A stretch of 64,000 bases of DNA from Clostridium carboxidivorans P7 (GCF_001038625.1 NZ_CP011803.1:4898001-4962000); one strand, 5' to 3'; positions 17,386 to 26,930 are shown, numbered from the stretch's first letter. Notes: generated from the sequence alone by a model not told the origin. Translations and numbers: made by a program.

Positions 17386-18132
17386 ATGAGAAAAGCAATA
17401 ATAGCAGGAAATTGGAAAATGAACAATACTGTAGAAGAAGGCTTAAAATTAGTTGAAGAATTGAAAGGTCTTGTAAAAGATGCGAAATGTGATGTAGTTG
17501 TATGTCCTAGTTTTGTATGCTTAGACGCAGTATTAAAAGCAGTTAAAGGAAGCAATATAAAAGTTGGAGCACAAAACATGTACTTTGAAGAAAAAGGAGC
17601 ATTTACAGGAGAAGTATCACCTTCAATGCTTGAAAAAATGGGAGTAAATTATGTAATAATCGGACACAGCGAAAGAAGACAATACTTTAATGAAACAGAT
17701 GAAACTGTAAATAAAAAAGTTAAAAAAGCATTTGAACACAATTTAATTCCAATAGTTTGCTGCGGAGAAACTTTAGAGGAAAGAGAAAAGAATGTAACTG
17801 AAGAAGTTTTAGGAAGACAAATAAAATTAGATTTAGAAGGACTTACAAATGATCAAGTTGAAACATTAGTTGTAGCTTATGAACCAATTTGGGCTATAGG
17901 AACTGGTAAAACAGCTACAGATGAGCAAGCTAATGAAACAATAGCTTATATCAGAAGTGTAATTGCTTCAATGTACGGAAAAGAATCAGCAGAAAAAACA
18001 AGAATTCAATACGGTGGATCAGTAAAACCAGCTACAATTAAAGCACAAATGGCAAAGTCTGATATAGATGGTGCTTTAGTTGGAGGAGCAAGCTTAAAAG
18101 CAGCAGACTTCGCAGCAATAGTAAACTATTAG
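17386..18132 (+). CDS. tpiA: Triosephosphate isomerase
   Basis: The 248-residue TIM-barrel enzyme interconverts dihydroxyacetone phosphate and glyceraldehyde-3-phosphate. Motifs: AGNWKMNNT (substrate Lys), IIGHSERR (catalytic His), YEPIWAIGTGKTAT (catalytic Glu and flexible loop 6) and YGGSVKPA (phosphate binding). GGATAGGGGT at 17369-17378 precedes ATG 17386. It follows pgk in the usual order. A short member of the palindromic repeat family separates it from gpmI. Confidence 0.98.
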   Translation: MRKAIIAGNWKMNNTVEEGLKLVEELKGLVKDAKCDVVVCPSFVCLDAVLKAVKGSNIKVGAQNMYFEEKGAFTGEVSPSMLEKMGVNYVIIGHSERRQYFNETDETVNKKVKKAFEHNLIPIVCCGETLEEREKNVTEEVLGRQIKLDLEGLTNDQVETLVVAYEPIWAIGTGKTATDEQANETIAYIRSVIASMYGKESAEKTRIQYGGSVKPATIKAQMAKSDIDGALVGGASLKAADFAAIVNY

Positions 18133-18159
18133 AATTGAGAATTAATAATTAAGAACTCA

Positions 18160-18257
18160 ACTTTTGCACATTGCGACAGAACCTTTTAGAGGACAGAGGA
18201 CAATTGACAGAGTACAGTGAAGGTAAGTTTTCTTCCTTCCTCTGTCAGTTGTCCTCT
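18160..18257. repeat. Palindromic repeat family, copy A (short)
   Basis: The left arm (18188-18223) begins with agaggacagaggacaattga and the right arm ends with the complement at 18257; only about 13 bp lie between them. It is a deleted form of the element seen at 44.9, 57.1, 59.9 and 61.1 kb. The left flank ATTGCGACAGAACCTTTT (18170-18187) is shared with copy E, so the element probably begins near 18160. Confidence 0.85.
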
Positions 18258-18300
18258 CAAAAAAGTTCAGTTATTAATTTAATAAGTTTTGGAGGTAAAT

Positions 18301-19824
18301 ATGAATAAAAAACCAGTAATGTTAATGATACTTGATGGTTTTGGTCTTACAGATAGAGAAGATGGCAATGCTATTAAGGCAGCAAATAAACCAAATTTTG
18401 ATAAATTATATAGCAATTATCCTCATACACAATTAGGAGCTAGTGGACTTAGTGTTGGACTTCCAGAAGGACAAATGGGAAACTCAGAAGTTGGACACCT
18501 AAATATAGGTGCAGGAAGAATAATATATCAAGCATTAACTAGAATAACTAAATCTATAAGTGATGGGGACTTTTTTGAAAATGAAGCATTAAATAAAGCT
18601 GTAGATAATGCACTAAAAAATAACTCAACTCTTCACTTAATGGGGCTTTTATCACCAGGTGGTGTTCATTCTCATACAGACCATTTAAAAGGAATTTTGC
18701 AACTTGCAAAGAAAAAAGGTGTACAAAAGGTATATCTTCATGCATTCCTTGATGGAAGAGATGTTCCTCCAGCTTCAGCAAAAGAGTATATAAAAGATAT
18801 AGAAAATTACATGAAAGAACTTGGAGTAGGTAAAATAGCTACAATATCAGGAAGATATTATGCTATGGACAGGGATAAAAGATGGGAAAGAGTTCAACTT
18901 GCATATAATGCATTAGTGCTTGGTAAAGGTGAAGAAGCAGCTACTGCCTTGGAAGCTGTTGAAAAATCTTATAATGATAACAAGACAGATGAATTTGTAC
19001 TTCCAACAGTTATTGAAAAGAGTTCAGAAGCTTCTATAAAGAATAAGGATTCAATAATATTCTTTAACTTTAGACCAGATAGAGCAAGAGAGATTACAAG
19101 AGCTATTAATGATAAAGTATTTGATGGATTTTCAAGAGAAACTTTAGATCTTACATTTGTAACTATGACTCAATATGATGTTACTTTAGAAGGTGTTGAA
19201 GTTGCTTTTTCAAATGAAACCTACAAAAACACTTTAGGTGAATATGTAAGCAATCTTGGTAAGAACCAGCTAAGAATAGCTGAAACTGAAAAATATGCTC
19301 ATGTAACATTCTTCTTTAATGGAGGAGTGGAAGAAGAAAATAAGAATGAGGATAGGGCGCTTATACCATCACCAAAGGTTGCAACTTATGACTTACAGCC
19401 AGAAATGAGTGCATATAAAGTAACAGATGAGCTTTTAAATAGAATAGATGAAGATAAATATGATATGATAATATTAAACTTTGCAAATCCTGATATGGTA
19501 GGACATACAGGTATATTTGAAGCAGCTAAAAAAGCCGTAGAAGCTGTAGATGTATGTTTAGGAAAAGTTGTAGATAAAATATTAGAGAAGAATGGTACTG
19601 TATTTATAACTGCGGACCATGGCAATGCAGAGCAGATGATAGATTATTCTACAGGAAAACCTATGACAGCACATACAACTGATGCAGTTCCATTTTTATA
19701 TGTAGCATCAGATGCTAAACCACTTAGAGATAGTGGCATATTAGCTGATATAGCACCAACTATGCTTCAAGTTATGGGCCTTGAAGTACCTAAAGAAATG
19801 ACAGGGAAAAGTCTTATTAAATAA
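18301..19824 (+). CDS. gpmI: Phosphoglycerate mutase, 2,3-bisphosphoglycerate-independent
   Basis: The 507-residue Mn-dependent mutase interconverts 3- and 2-phosphoglycerate through a phosphoserine. It opens MNKKPVMLMILDGFGL with the metal-binding Asp; the catalytic Ser is in MGNSEVGHLNIGAGR. HSHTDHL, DGRDVPP and FNFRPDRAREITRA are typical. The C-terminal metal site is FITADHGNAEQM and MTAHTTDAVPF. GGAGG at 18291-18295 fixes ATG 18301; an in-frame TTG 12 bp upstream lacks a site. It follows tpiA after a 168-bp gap occupied by a repeat and is ended by a terminator at 19836. Confidence 0.97.
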   Translation: MNKKPVMLMILDGFGLTDREDGNAIKAANKPNFDKLYSNYPHTQLGASGLSVGLPEGQMGNSEVGHLNIGAGRIIYQALTRITKSISDGDFFENEALNKAVDNALKNNSTLHLMGLLSPGGVHSHTDHLKGILQLAKKKGVQKVYLHAFLDGRDVPPASAKEYIKDIENYMKELGVGKIATISGRYYAMDRDKRWERVQLAYNALVLGKGEEAATALEAVEKSYNDNKTDEFVLPTVIEKSSEASIKNKDSIIFFNFRPDRAREITRAINDKVFDGFSRETLDLTFVTMTQYDVTLEGVEVAFSNETYKNTLGEYVSNLGKNQLRIAETEKYAHVTFFFNGGVEEENKNEDRALIPSPKVATYDLQPEMSAYKVTDELLNRIDEDKYDMIILNFANPDMVGHTGIFEAAKKAVEAVDVCLGKVVDKILEKNGTVFITADHGNAEQMIDYSTGKPMTAHTTDAVPFLYVASDAKPLRDSGILADIAPTMLQVMGLEVPKEMTGKSLIK

Positions 19825-19835
19825 TATATGTGAAC

Positions 19836-19882
19836 AAAAGCTATGAATTAAGGGATTAAACCTATAGTTCATAGCTTTTTAA
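19836..19882 (+). terminator. Terminator after gpmI
   Basis: AAAAGCTATGAA (19836-19847) pairs with TTCATAGCTTTT (19868-19879), followed by TTAAG. eno then has its own promoter region with a TATAAT near 19953. Confidence 0.8.
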
Positions 19883-20017
19883 GTTATAAGTTCAATTTAA
19901 AAGTTGTGTCATATTATTTTTATGTTAAGTTAGAATTTCCTATATATAAAATGATATAATAAATATGTTATGTGGATATATTAATAAGGAAATATTATTA
20001 ATTCTGGAGGTGTTTTT

Positions 20018-21313
20018 ATGAAAAATTATATTGAAATTGTAGATGTAGTTGGAAGACAGATACTTGATTCTAGATGTATGCCTACAGTAGAGGTAGAGGT
20101 TGTGCTTGAAGATGGTATTATAGGGAGAGCAGCAGTACCATCAGGAGCTTCTACAGGCATGTTTGAAGCAGTAGAATTAAGAGATGAAGATAAGTCAAAA
20201 TATCTTGGTAAAGGTGTTTTAAAAGCTGTAGATAATGTAAATACATATATAGCAGAAGAGCTTATAGGAATGAATGTATTTGATCAAGTACTAATAGATA
20301 AAGTTATGATAGAGTTGGATGGTACAAAGAATAAAAGTAAATTGGGAGCTAATGCAATGCTTGGAGTGTCTTTAGCTTGTGCCAGAGCTGCAGCTGAAAG
20401 CCTGGGATTAAATTTATATCAATATATTGGAGGAGTAAATGCAAAAGTTCTTCCAGTACCAATGATGAACATAATAAATGGAGGAAAGCATGCTGACAAT
20501 AACGTAGACCTTCAAGAATTCATGGTAATGCCGGTAGGGGCACCTTCCTTTAGTGAAGCTTTGAGGATGAGTGCAGAAGTTTATCATTCTTTGAAATCTC
20601 TTTTAAAAGCTAAAGGTTATGATACTGGTGTAGGGGATGAAGGAGGATTTGCTCCAAATCTAAAGTCAAATGAAGAAGCAATACAGGTAATAGTAGAAGC
20701 CATACAAAAGGCAGGATATACTCCAGGAAAGGAAATGTTTATAGCATTGGACCCTGCATCTTCCGAAATATATGAAAATGGAAAGTATAACTTAGCAGGA
20801 GAAGGAAAGGTTTTATCACCAGCAGAAATGGTTGATTATTATGCTAACCTAGTTGAAAAGTACCCTATAATCTCAATAGAAGACGGTATGGCAGAAGAGG
20901 ACTGGGAAGGTTGGAAGCTAATTACAGATAAGATTGGAAACAAAGTTCAATTAGTAGGCGATGATTTGTTTGTAACTAACACAGAGAGATTAAAAACTGG
21001 CATAGAGAAGAAGGTAGCAAATTCAATACTTATAAAATTAAATCAGATAGGAACATTAACAGAAACCTTAAATGCTATAGAAATGGCAGAAAGAGCAGGA
21101 TATACTGCAGTAGTATCACATAGATCAGGTGAAACAGAAGATACAACTATAGCTGATTTAGTAGTAGCTGTAAATGCAGGACAGATAAAAACAGGAGCAC
21201 CTGCAAGAAGTGAAAGAGTGGCAAAATACAATCAGCTTTTAAGAATAGAAGAAGAGCTGGGTGACGCTGGAGAGTTTAGAGGAATGAAAGCATTTTACAA
21301 TATTAGAGGTTAA
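20018..21313 (+). CDS. eno: Enolase
   Basis: The 431-residue enolase dehydrates 2-phosphoglycerate to phosphoenolpyruvate with Mg2+. Seen: GRQILDSRCMPTVEVEV (canonical enolases have DSRGNPT; here RCMPT is a local variant), PSGASTGMFEA, NGGKHADNNVDLQEFM, the metal ligands in ALDPASSE, ISIEDGMAEEDW and LVGDDLFVTN, and SHRSGETEDTTIADL carrying catalytic residues. Length is standard. GGAGGTG at 20005-20011 sets ATG 20018. It closes the glycolytic cluster. The Gly-to-Cys and Asn-to-Met changes at residues 16-17 are outside the catalytic site. Confidence 0.97.
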   Translation: MKNYIEIVDVVGRQILDSRCMPTVEVEVVLEDGIIGRAAVPSGASTGMFEAVELRDEDKSKYLGKGVLKAVDNVNTYIAEELIGMNVFDQVLIDKVMIELDGTKNKSKLGANAMLGVSLACARAAAESLGLNLYQYIGGVNAKVLPVPMMNIINGGKHADNNVDLQEFMVMPVGAPSFSEALRMSAEVYHSLKSLLKAKGYDTGVGDEGGFAPNLKSNEEAIQVIVEAIQKAGYTPGKEMFIALDPASSEIYENGKYNLAGEGKVLSPAEMVDYYANLVEKYPIISIEDGMAEEDWEGWKLITDKIGNKVQLVGDDLFVTNTERLKTGIEKKVANSILIKLNQIGTLTETLNAIEMAERAGYTAVVSHRSGETEDTTIADLVVAVNAGQIKTGAPARSERVAKYNQLLRIEEELGDAGEFRGMKAFYNIRG

Positions 21314-21406
21314 AAATGGAACATTGCCTCGAGAGCTTTTTCCTTGTAATAGATTAATTAGTATGTTAAAATATAGGATGTGTTAACATACCAGGAGGTG
21401 AAAAGC

Positions 21407-21643
21407 ATGCGAAATGTTATAATGGTTTTACAGATTATAATAGCTATAGCGCTAATAGCTGTTGTTATGGTACAGCCTAGTAAAACTAATGGTTTAAGTG
21501 GATTGGTTGCAGGTGGAAGTTCTGCTGAATCGTTTTATTCAAAGAACAAAGGAAGAACATCAGAAGCAATGCTAATAAAAGTTACGTCTGTACTTGCTGC
21601 AATATTTGCAGGTTTATGCATTGCTCAGAATTTAGTTAAATAA
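21407..21643 (+). CDS. secG: Preprotein translocase subunit SecG
   Basis: The 78-residue membrane protein has two transmembrane segments (about residues 2-20 and 55-75) joined by a Gly/Ser loop GLSGLVAGGSSAESFYSKNKGRTSEAML, typical of SecG. It assists SecYE in export. I chose ATG 21407, 6 nt after AGGAGGTG (21393-21400); an upstream in-frame TTG has no site. The leader contains an inverted repeat (TATGTTA at 21363, TAACATA at 21384). The order secG, rnr, smpB, ssrA is common in Firmicutes, here interrupted by two genes on the other strand. Confidence 0.93.
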   Translation: MRNVIMVLQIIIAIALIAVVMVQPSKTNGLSGLVAGGSSAESFYSKNKGRTSEAMLIKVTSVLAAIFAGLCIAQNLVK

Positions 21644-21662
21644 TATTAAAATTTATATATTT

Positions 21663-21692
21663 AGAGCAGGGTTAGTCTGCTCTATTTATTTT
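21663..21692 (+). terminator. Terminator after secG
   Basis: AGAGCAG (21663-21669) pairs with CTGCTCT (21677-21683), followed by ATTTATTTTTTG. It overlaps the 3' end of the convergent gene. Confidence 0.8.
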
Positions 21693-22197
21693 TTGAATAA
21701 TCACCTCTTTTAATAAGATTAATAGTAGCTTTTATAGCTGATTCATCAGCTGAAATAGCACGACCTTTTAATGTATTTTCTGGTTGTCCTTCGCCTAATA
21801 TTCTCCATACTGTGTTATGATCTGATACAATTTGAGAAAAGTCACAAGCTTTCCATCTATTAATAATGTTCATAAAATTTGTTTTCTCAGGTCCGTCTGG
21901 TAGGGTTTGGATTAGATTATATGTAGCATTTAATTGATCCATACTCATAGATTTAACTCCATTCTTTGCATTATCTTCTGCCACTATCAAACCATTGGCC
22001 ATTAAATGCATACTTGCAGCTACCTCATATCGCGTATCTCCAACATTATTTCCGTTGGTTGCACAGCTAATTTTTACTTCATTTTTTGTATATGATTCTG
22101 GAGCAGTTAATAATCTTAGGCTAATCGTATAAGAACTTATTCCAACTAGCATTGTAATAGCCAAACCCCAAATTATATTTCTAACATTTTTTTTCAT
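21682..22197 (-). CDS. Unknown membrane-anchored protein
   Basis: A 171-residue protein starting MKKNVRNIIWGLAITMLVGI with an N-terminal membrane anchor or signal (about residues 8-27) and a soluble domain outside. The latter has AASMHLMANGLIVAEDN and a conserved-looking stretch DFSQIVSDHNTVWRILGEGQ. The DHNxxW segment reminds me of the DUF6241 family, but I cannot confirm this. ATG at 22197 is preceded by AAAGGAG on the minus strand; a further upstream start is weaker. It lies convergent to secG and divergent from rnr, an insertion in an otherwise conserved gene order. Function unknown. Confidence 0.7.
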   Translation of the reverse strand: MKKNVRNIIWGLAITMLVGISSYTISLRLLTAPESYTKNEVKISCATNGNNVGDTRYEVAASMHLMANGLIVAEDNAKNGVKSMSMDQLNATYNLIQTLPDGPEKTNFMNIINRWKACDFSQIVSDHNTVWRILGEGQPENTLKGRAISADESAIKATINLIKRGDYSKNK

Positions 22198-22386
22198 AAT
22201 AAGTTCTCCTTTTAAAATCAAACTTTATACAATTATAACATAATATTACATTAAATGGAAGAAGCGTATCTACTTCAAAGCAATCATTGAATTTACGAGG
22301 GTAATGATATATATGATTATCTTTATCTATTGGATAAACAAATTTACCTCCAACTTGCTAAATATAAGGTTTAAATTTGTATATCA

Positions 22387-22415
22387 TTGACTACTGGATA
22401 AGTTTACTATATTAT
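22387..22415 (+). promoter_or_regulatory. Probable promoter upstream of rnr
   Basis: TTGACT (22387-22392), 17-bp spacer, TATTAT (22410-22415). It lies in the 346-bp gap between the divergent unknown gene and rnr and points toward rnr. The remainder of the gap is AT-rich with no other motif that I recognise. Confidence 0.6.
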
Positions 22416-22543
22416 AAAGCTACAAATATAAATATTACTATAATTGAATATTTTTAAGAATAAAGCAGAAATATAATTATATATGAAAAATTGATATGGC
22501 TATAATATATTATTAGATAGTCATAATAGAATGAGGTGAATTT

Positions 22544-24712
22544 ATGAACATAAGGGAAACATTAATAAGTTTTATGACAGAACAAGCATATAAACCTATG
22601 AATATGAGAGAATTAGAAAGAGTATTTAGTATAAAAAAAAGTGAAAGGAAAGTCTTTGAAAAAGTACTTGAAGAAATGGAAAGTGATGGTGATGTAGTTA
22701 AAACTAGAACGGAATACTATGGTATTCCAGATAGAATGGGCTTGGTAGTGGGAAAGCTTCAAGGACATCCAAAAGGTTTTGGATTTGTAATTACTGATGA
22801 TGACAGACCGGATATATTTATACCTTCCTCTTATATGAATGGAGCTATGAATGGAGATAAAGTAGTAGCAAAGATAACTAGAGAGGAAAACAGGGGCAAA
22901 AAGTGTGAAGGTGAAATAATAAGAATTCTTCAAAGATCAAATAAAACGGTTATAGGAGTATATGAAGATAGTAGAAATTTTGGGTTTGTAGTGCCAGAAG
23001 AAAAAAGAATATATCAGGACGTTTTTATTCCAAAGGGAAGTAGAAATGGAGCTAAAACAGGGGATATAGTTATAGCAGATATAACAAGCTGGCCGGATAA
23101 AAGAAGAAACCCTGAAGGTACAGTAGTAGAGATACTTGGTAAAAAGGGAGAAAAGGGAATAGATATTTTAACTATAATAAAGAAGAATAACTTACCAGAA
23201 GAATTTCCAGTAAAAGTACAAGGCTATGCAGAAGGTATACCAGATGAAATACCAGAAGAAGAGTATGAAAGAAGAAAAGATTTAAGAGATTTGACTATAG
23301 TAACTATAGATGGTGAAGATGCAAAGGATTTAGATGATGCAGTATCTCTTGAAAAACTTCCAAATGGTAACTATCATTTAGGAGTTCACATAGCAGATGT
23401 ATCTAATTATGTAAAGGACAAAAATCCTTTAGATAAAGAAGCTTTAAAAAGAGCAACTTCAGTATATCTTATAGATAGGGTTATTCCAATGCTTCCAAAG
23501 AAGTTATCCAATGGAATATGCAGTTTGAATCCTAAGGTAGATAGATTAACTTTAAGTTGTTTTATGGAAATTGATAAAACAGGTAAAGTAGTAGATCATA
23601 ATATTACAGAAAGTATAATAAAGACTAATGAGAGAATGACATATACAGATGTAACTAAAATACTTAGAGATACTGATGAAGATGTTATAAAGAGATATGA
23701 TTATTTAGTAGATACTTTTAAACTTATGGAAGAGCTTTGTGGTATACTTTACAAAAAAAGAATTCAAAGAGGAGCTATAGACTTTGACTTTGAAGAGTGT
23801 AAGATAATTCTCAATGAATTGGGAAAACCAATAGAAATAAAACCTTATGAAAGAGCTATTGCTAATAGAATAATAGAAGAATTTATGCTAGTTTGTAATG
23901 AAACTATAGCTGAGCATATGTTCTGGGCTAATATGCCTTTTGTATATAGAATACATGAGGAACCAGATGAAGAAAAGCTTATGCATTTTAACGAATTTGT
24001 TCATAATTTAGGTTATGTAGTTAGAATGGGACAGGAAGTTCATCCAAAAGCCTTACAAGATATAGTAGAAAAAGTGAAAGGTAAAAAAGAAGAAACAGTA
24101 GTAAGTACGCTTTTACTTCGTTCCATGATGAAAGCTAGGTATGCTCCAGAATGTACAGGTCACTTTGGCCTGGCAGCGAGGTATTACTGTCATTTTACAT
24201 CTCCTATAAGAAGATATCCTGATTTGATTATACACAGGATAATAAAAGAATTTATAAATGGACAGATAGATGATAAGAGAAACAAAATATTAACAGCAGA
24301 TGTTGAATATGCATCAAAGCAGTCATCTGAAATGGAAAGAGTAGCTCAAGATGCTGAAAGAGAAGTAGAAGATCTTAAAAAGGCTGAATACATGAGTGAA
24401 AGAATAGGCCAGGAATTTGAAGGAATAATATCTTCTGTAACTAATTTTGGAATGTTTGTAGAGTTACCAAATACTATAGAAGGTCTTGTACACATCAGCA
24501 GTCTTGATGATGACTATTATGTATATGATGAAAAGCATTTAAGTCTTATAGGTGAAAGAACTAAAAACATATATAAACTAGGAGATGAAGCAAAGATAAA
24601 AGTCTCGAAAGTAGATATGTTTGCTCACGAAATTTATTTTGAACTAGTTAAGCCAGAAAAGGATGAAGAAGAACTTGAAGTTTCAAATGAAATAGCTAAC
24701 AATGTTGATTAA
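22544..24712 (+). CDS. rnr: Ribonuclease R
   Basis: The 722-residue 3'-5' exoribonuclease degrades structured RNA and clears mRNA during trans-translation. In order: an N-terminal winged helix (MNMRELERVFSIKKSERKVFEKVLEEM), two cold-shock OB domains (GHPKGFGFVITDDDRPDIFIPSSYMNGA, NFGFVVPEEKRIYQDVFIP), the RNB catalytic domain with TIDGEDAKDLDDAVSLEKL holding the Mg-binding aspartates, ARYYCHFTSPIRRYPDLIIHR, and a C-terminal S1 domain (EFEGIISSVTNFGMFVELPNTIEGLVHISSL). GAGGTG at 22531-22536 gives ATG 22544. It lies upstream of smpB and ssrA, its functional partners. Confidence 0.97.
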   Translation: MNIRETLISFMTEQAYKPMNMRELERVFSIKKSERKVFEKVLEEMESDGDVVKTRTEYYGIPDRMGLVVGKLQGHPKGFGFVITDDDRPDIFIPSSYMNGAMNGDKVVAKITREENRGKKCEGEIIRILQRSNKTVIGVYEDSRNFGFVVPEEKRIYQDVFIPKGSRNGAKTGDIVIADITSWPDKRRNPEGTVVEILGKKGEKGIDILTIIKKNNLPEEFPVKVQGYAEGIPDEIPEEEYERRKDLRDLTIVTIDGEDAKDLDDAVSLEKLPNGNYHLGVHIADVSNYVKDKNPLDKEALKRATSVYLIDRVIPMLPKKLSNGICSLNPKVDRLTLSCFMEIDKTGKVVDHNITESIIKTNERMTYTDVTKILRDTDEDVIKRYDYLVDTFKLMEELCGILYKKRIQRGAIDFDFEECKIILNELGKPIEIKPYERAIANRIIEEFMLVCNETIAEHMFWANMPFVYRIHEEPDEEKLMHFNEFVHNLGYVVRMGQEVHPKALQDIVEKVKGKKEETVVSTLLLRSMMKARYAPECTGHFGLAARYYCHFTSPIRRYPDLIIHRIIKEFINGQIDDKRNKILTADVEYASKQSSEMERVAQDAEREVEDLKKAEYMSERIGQEFEGIISSVTNFGMFVELPNTIEGLVHISSLDDDYYVYDEKHLSLIGERTKNIYKLGDEAKIKVSKVDMFAHEIYFELVKPEKDEEELEVSNEIANNVD

Positions 24713-24742
24713 TCATCTGTGTTGGTTGTGGATAAACCTTAA

Positions 24743-24785
24743 AATAATAATAAGAACATTGCGAAGCAATGTTCTTATTATTATT
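24743..24785. terminator. Bidirectional terminator between rnr and the convergent receiver gene
   Basis: A 20-bp perfect stem (24743-24762 with 24766-24785, GAA loop) whose arms end in AATAATAATAAG and its complement serves both convergent genes. The stop of the minus-strand gene is inside the stem. Confidence 0.85.
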
Positions 24786-25572
24786 TTCCTAATTGTTTTA
24801 TTAAAGCATAAGTTCTCATATTTGATTTTAGTTTAGCTATGAATATATCCTCTTGAATAGGTTTTCTTATATAATCATTTGCCCCGGCATTTAACATACT
24901 GGCTACAGTTTTAGTATTAGTTAAGGATGAAGTCATTATAATTGAAGAGTTTATATTATCACGCCTAAGTCTTATAATAATGTTTTTTCCAAATTCATTT
25001 TCCAGTACAATATCCACAAGATATAAATCATAATGTTTTTGGCTTTCCATTAAGTCTTTTCCAGATGAATAGAAATCTACATTTTGTATGTCATTTTTAG
25101 CTAGAATATCTTTCATTATGGTGCAGTCAAAATGACTATCATCTACACAAGCTATTTCAGCTTCCTTTAGACAATTTAAAAGTTCATCTTCTTTAATTAT
25201 GTATTTTACATGTTTAAGAAGTTCTTCACCTAGGTTATTTTTGGTGATATAATCAGAAACCCCTAAATTTAAAATTCTTTTTTGGGTATTTTCCAATTCA
25301 TTACCAGTCACAACAAATACAGGTATACTTTTGTTTAAATTGTTGTTGTTAATAGTTTTCATGAATTCCTCAATGCTAGTATCTTCTAATAATAAAGAGG
25401 TTATTATTAGGTCAACCTTGCCGTTAAGGTTTTTCAAAGTTTCATAAGCTTCTTCTGCAGTATCCACAGAAACACAGTTAAAACCATTTTCAATTAAGAT
25501 ATTTTTTACTAGCTTTTTTATAAAACTACTTTGTTCAAGATGTAGTATAGTGTACATAATTTCCACATCCAA
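24781..25572 (-). CDS. Double receiver-domain protein without output domain
   Basis: The 263-residue protein consists of two CheY-like receiver domains. The second (about residues 138-260) has the acidic pair DDSH, phospho-acceptor Asp in LYLVDIVLENEFG, Thr/Ser in IIMTSSLT and Lys in DYIRKPI. The first (about 6-125) lacks them: the acidic pair reads LEQSS, and the acceptor position is IITSLLLED with Ser in place of Asp, although SDYITKNN keeps the Lys. So one domain is probably a pseudo-receiver that regulates the other. No DNA-binding or enzymatic domain follows. A start at 25557 (MYTILHLEQ) is equally possible. No kinase is adjacent. It interrupts the rnr-smpB order. Confidence 0.85.
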   Translation of the reverse strand: MDVEIMYTILHLEQSSFIKKLVKNILIENGFNCVSVDTAEEAYETLKNLNGKVDLIITSLLLEDTSIEEFMKTINNNNLNKSIPVFVVTGNELENTQKRILNLGVSDYITKNNLGEELLKHVKYIIKEDELLNCLKEAEIACVDDSHFDCTIMKDILAKNDIQNVDFYSSGKDLMESQKHYDLYLVDIVLENEFGKNIIIRLRRDNINSSIIMTSSLTNTKTVASMLNAGANDYIRKPIQEDIFIAKLKSNMRTYALIKQLGK

Positions 25573-25877
25573 TCTTTTTTATAATTTAAAAGTTTCAAAA
25601 TGTTATCAAAATTTGTATTTTAAAAGAATTATATAACATTTTACTAATTTTGAAAAGTAGACAATAATGTAGAATTGCGTCCACATTTAACCTATTGTGT
25701 TGAAATGTACTAAAAAGTATGGTTAATGATAATTAATATTTTGGAGAAATTAATACAAAAAAGATTGAGATTAACCATTATAAGTTTATGAATAGCTATA
25801 TATTGCATAATAGAGTATATTGATATAGACTTATATGTATAATATAATAAATAAAAACTATAAGGTAGGTGATTTTA

Positions 25878-26351
25878 ATGGCTAAAAAAACATCAACAAA
25901 TAAAACTCTTGCAGAAAATAGAAAAGCATGGCATGATTACTTTATAGAAGAAAGTATGGAAGCTGGTATAGAGTTAGTTGGAACAGAAGTGAAATCTATA
26001 AGAGCAGGTAGAGCAAATTTGAAAGACAGTTATGCAGAAATAAGAAATGGTGAAATATTTATTTGTAATGTTCATATAAGTCCTTATGAAAAAGGGAATA
26101 TATTTAATAGAGATCCATTAAGAGCTAGAAAACTGCTACTTCATAAAAGTGAAATATCAAGATTGTTAGGATTTACTACTCAGCAGGGATACACCTTAGT
26201 ACCATTATCTTTATATCTTAAAAATGGTAGAGTAAAAGTAAATATAGCAGTGGCAAAAGGTAAGAAGGATTACGATAAGAGAGATGCTATGCTTGAAAAA
26301 GCAGCGAAGAGGGATATAGATAGAGATATGAAAGAAAGAATAAAATACTAA
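25878..26351 (+). CDS. smpB: SsrA-binding protein SmpB
   Basis: The 157-residue protein binds tmRNA and delivers it to stalled ribosomes. Seen: NRKAWHDYFIEESMEAGIELVGTEVKSIRAGRANLKDSYAEI, HISPYEKGN, DPLRARKLLLHKSEI, and the C-terminal KGKKDYDKRDAMLEKAAKRDIDRDMKE tail that enters the mRNA channel. I chose ATG 25878, 6 nt after AGGTAGGTGA; the GTG at 25869 lies inside that site. The ssrA gene follows 200 bp downstream. Confidence 0.97.
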   Translation: MAKKTSTNKTLAENRKAWHDYFIEESMEAGIELVGTEVKSIRAGRANLKDSYAEIRNGEIFICNVHISPYEKGNIFNRDPLRARKLLLHKSEISRLLGFTTQQGYTLVPLSLYLKNGRVKVNIAVAKGKKDYDKRDAMLEKAAKRDIDRDMKERIKY

Positions 26352-26554
26352 TCTAAAGGTATGAAACATTTTCTTTCTTTGGATTATAAAAAATGTGTAG
26401 ATAAAAATTACTATTGATTAATAGATAAATTTGATGTAATATAATAGTTGCAAGTTGGAGATATTAATCACTAACTTATTGAAAATTAAATATTAAAACA
26501 ATGGTTTGCGTAACAATATAAAACCTTAGAATTAGGTAAAACCCAATTATACAT

Positions 26555-26908
26555 GGGGGCGTACTTGGTTTCGACGGGGGTATGTTGTATTTAGGAAGCG
26601 AGTCGAGGGAACCTGTGGGCCCGCGTTAAAAAACTATGGGATTAAATGTAAACGCAAACGATAATTTTGCATTAGCAGCTTAGTCTGCTACGTTCTACCT
26701 TTGAGTACCGCGGCTTAGGATAGAGCGTCGACAGCGGTGAAACGAGCCTGTGTAAGCTTTGCCACAGGAACGGAATTTATGAAGCTACTGAAGCTGAAAG
26801 CCTGTCCATGGGCGTTCAGTGGAGGGAATGTTAAAATGTGGACTGCACTCGGAGATGCCTAAGTATTACGACTTTCGGACATGGGTTCGACACCCATCGC
26901 CTCCACCA
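26555..26908 (+). ncRNA. ssrA: Transfer-messenger RNA (tmRNA)
   Basis: The acceptor stem is GGGGGCG at 26555-26561 paired with CGCCTCC at 26898-26904, followed by encoded ACCA (26905-26908). The tRNA-like half has GTACTTGGTTTCGACGGGG at the 5' end and GGACATGGGTTCGACACCCA at the T arm. The tag reading frame starts at GCA 26654 and reads ANDNFALAA then TAG at 26681-26683. Pseudoknot segments follow. It tags proteins from stalled ribosomes for proteolysis with SmpB and RNase R encoded just upstream. The 3' end is repeated in degenerate form at 29.58 kb. Confidence 0.97.
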
Positions 26909-26930
26909 TGAAACCCACGATACATAATGA

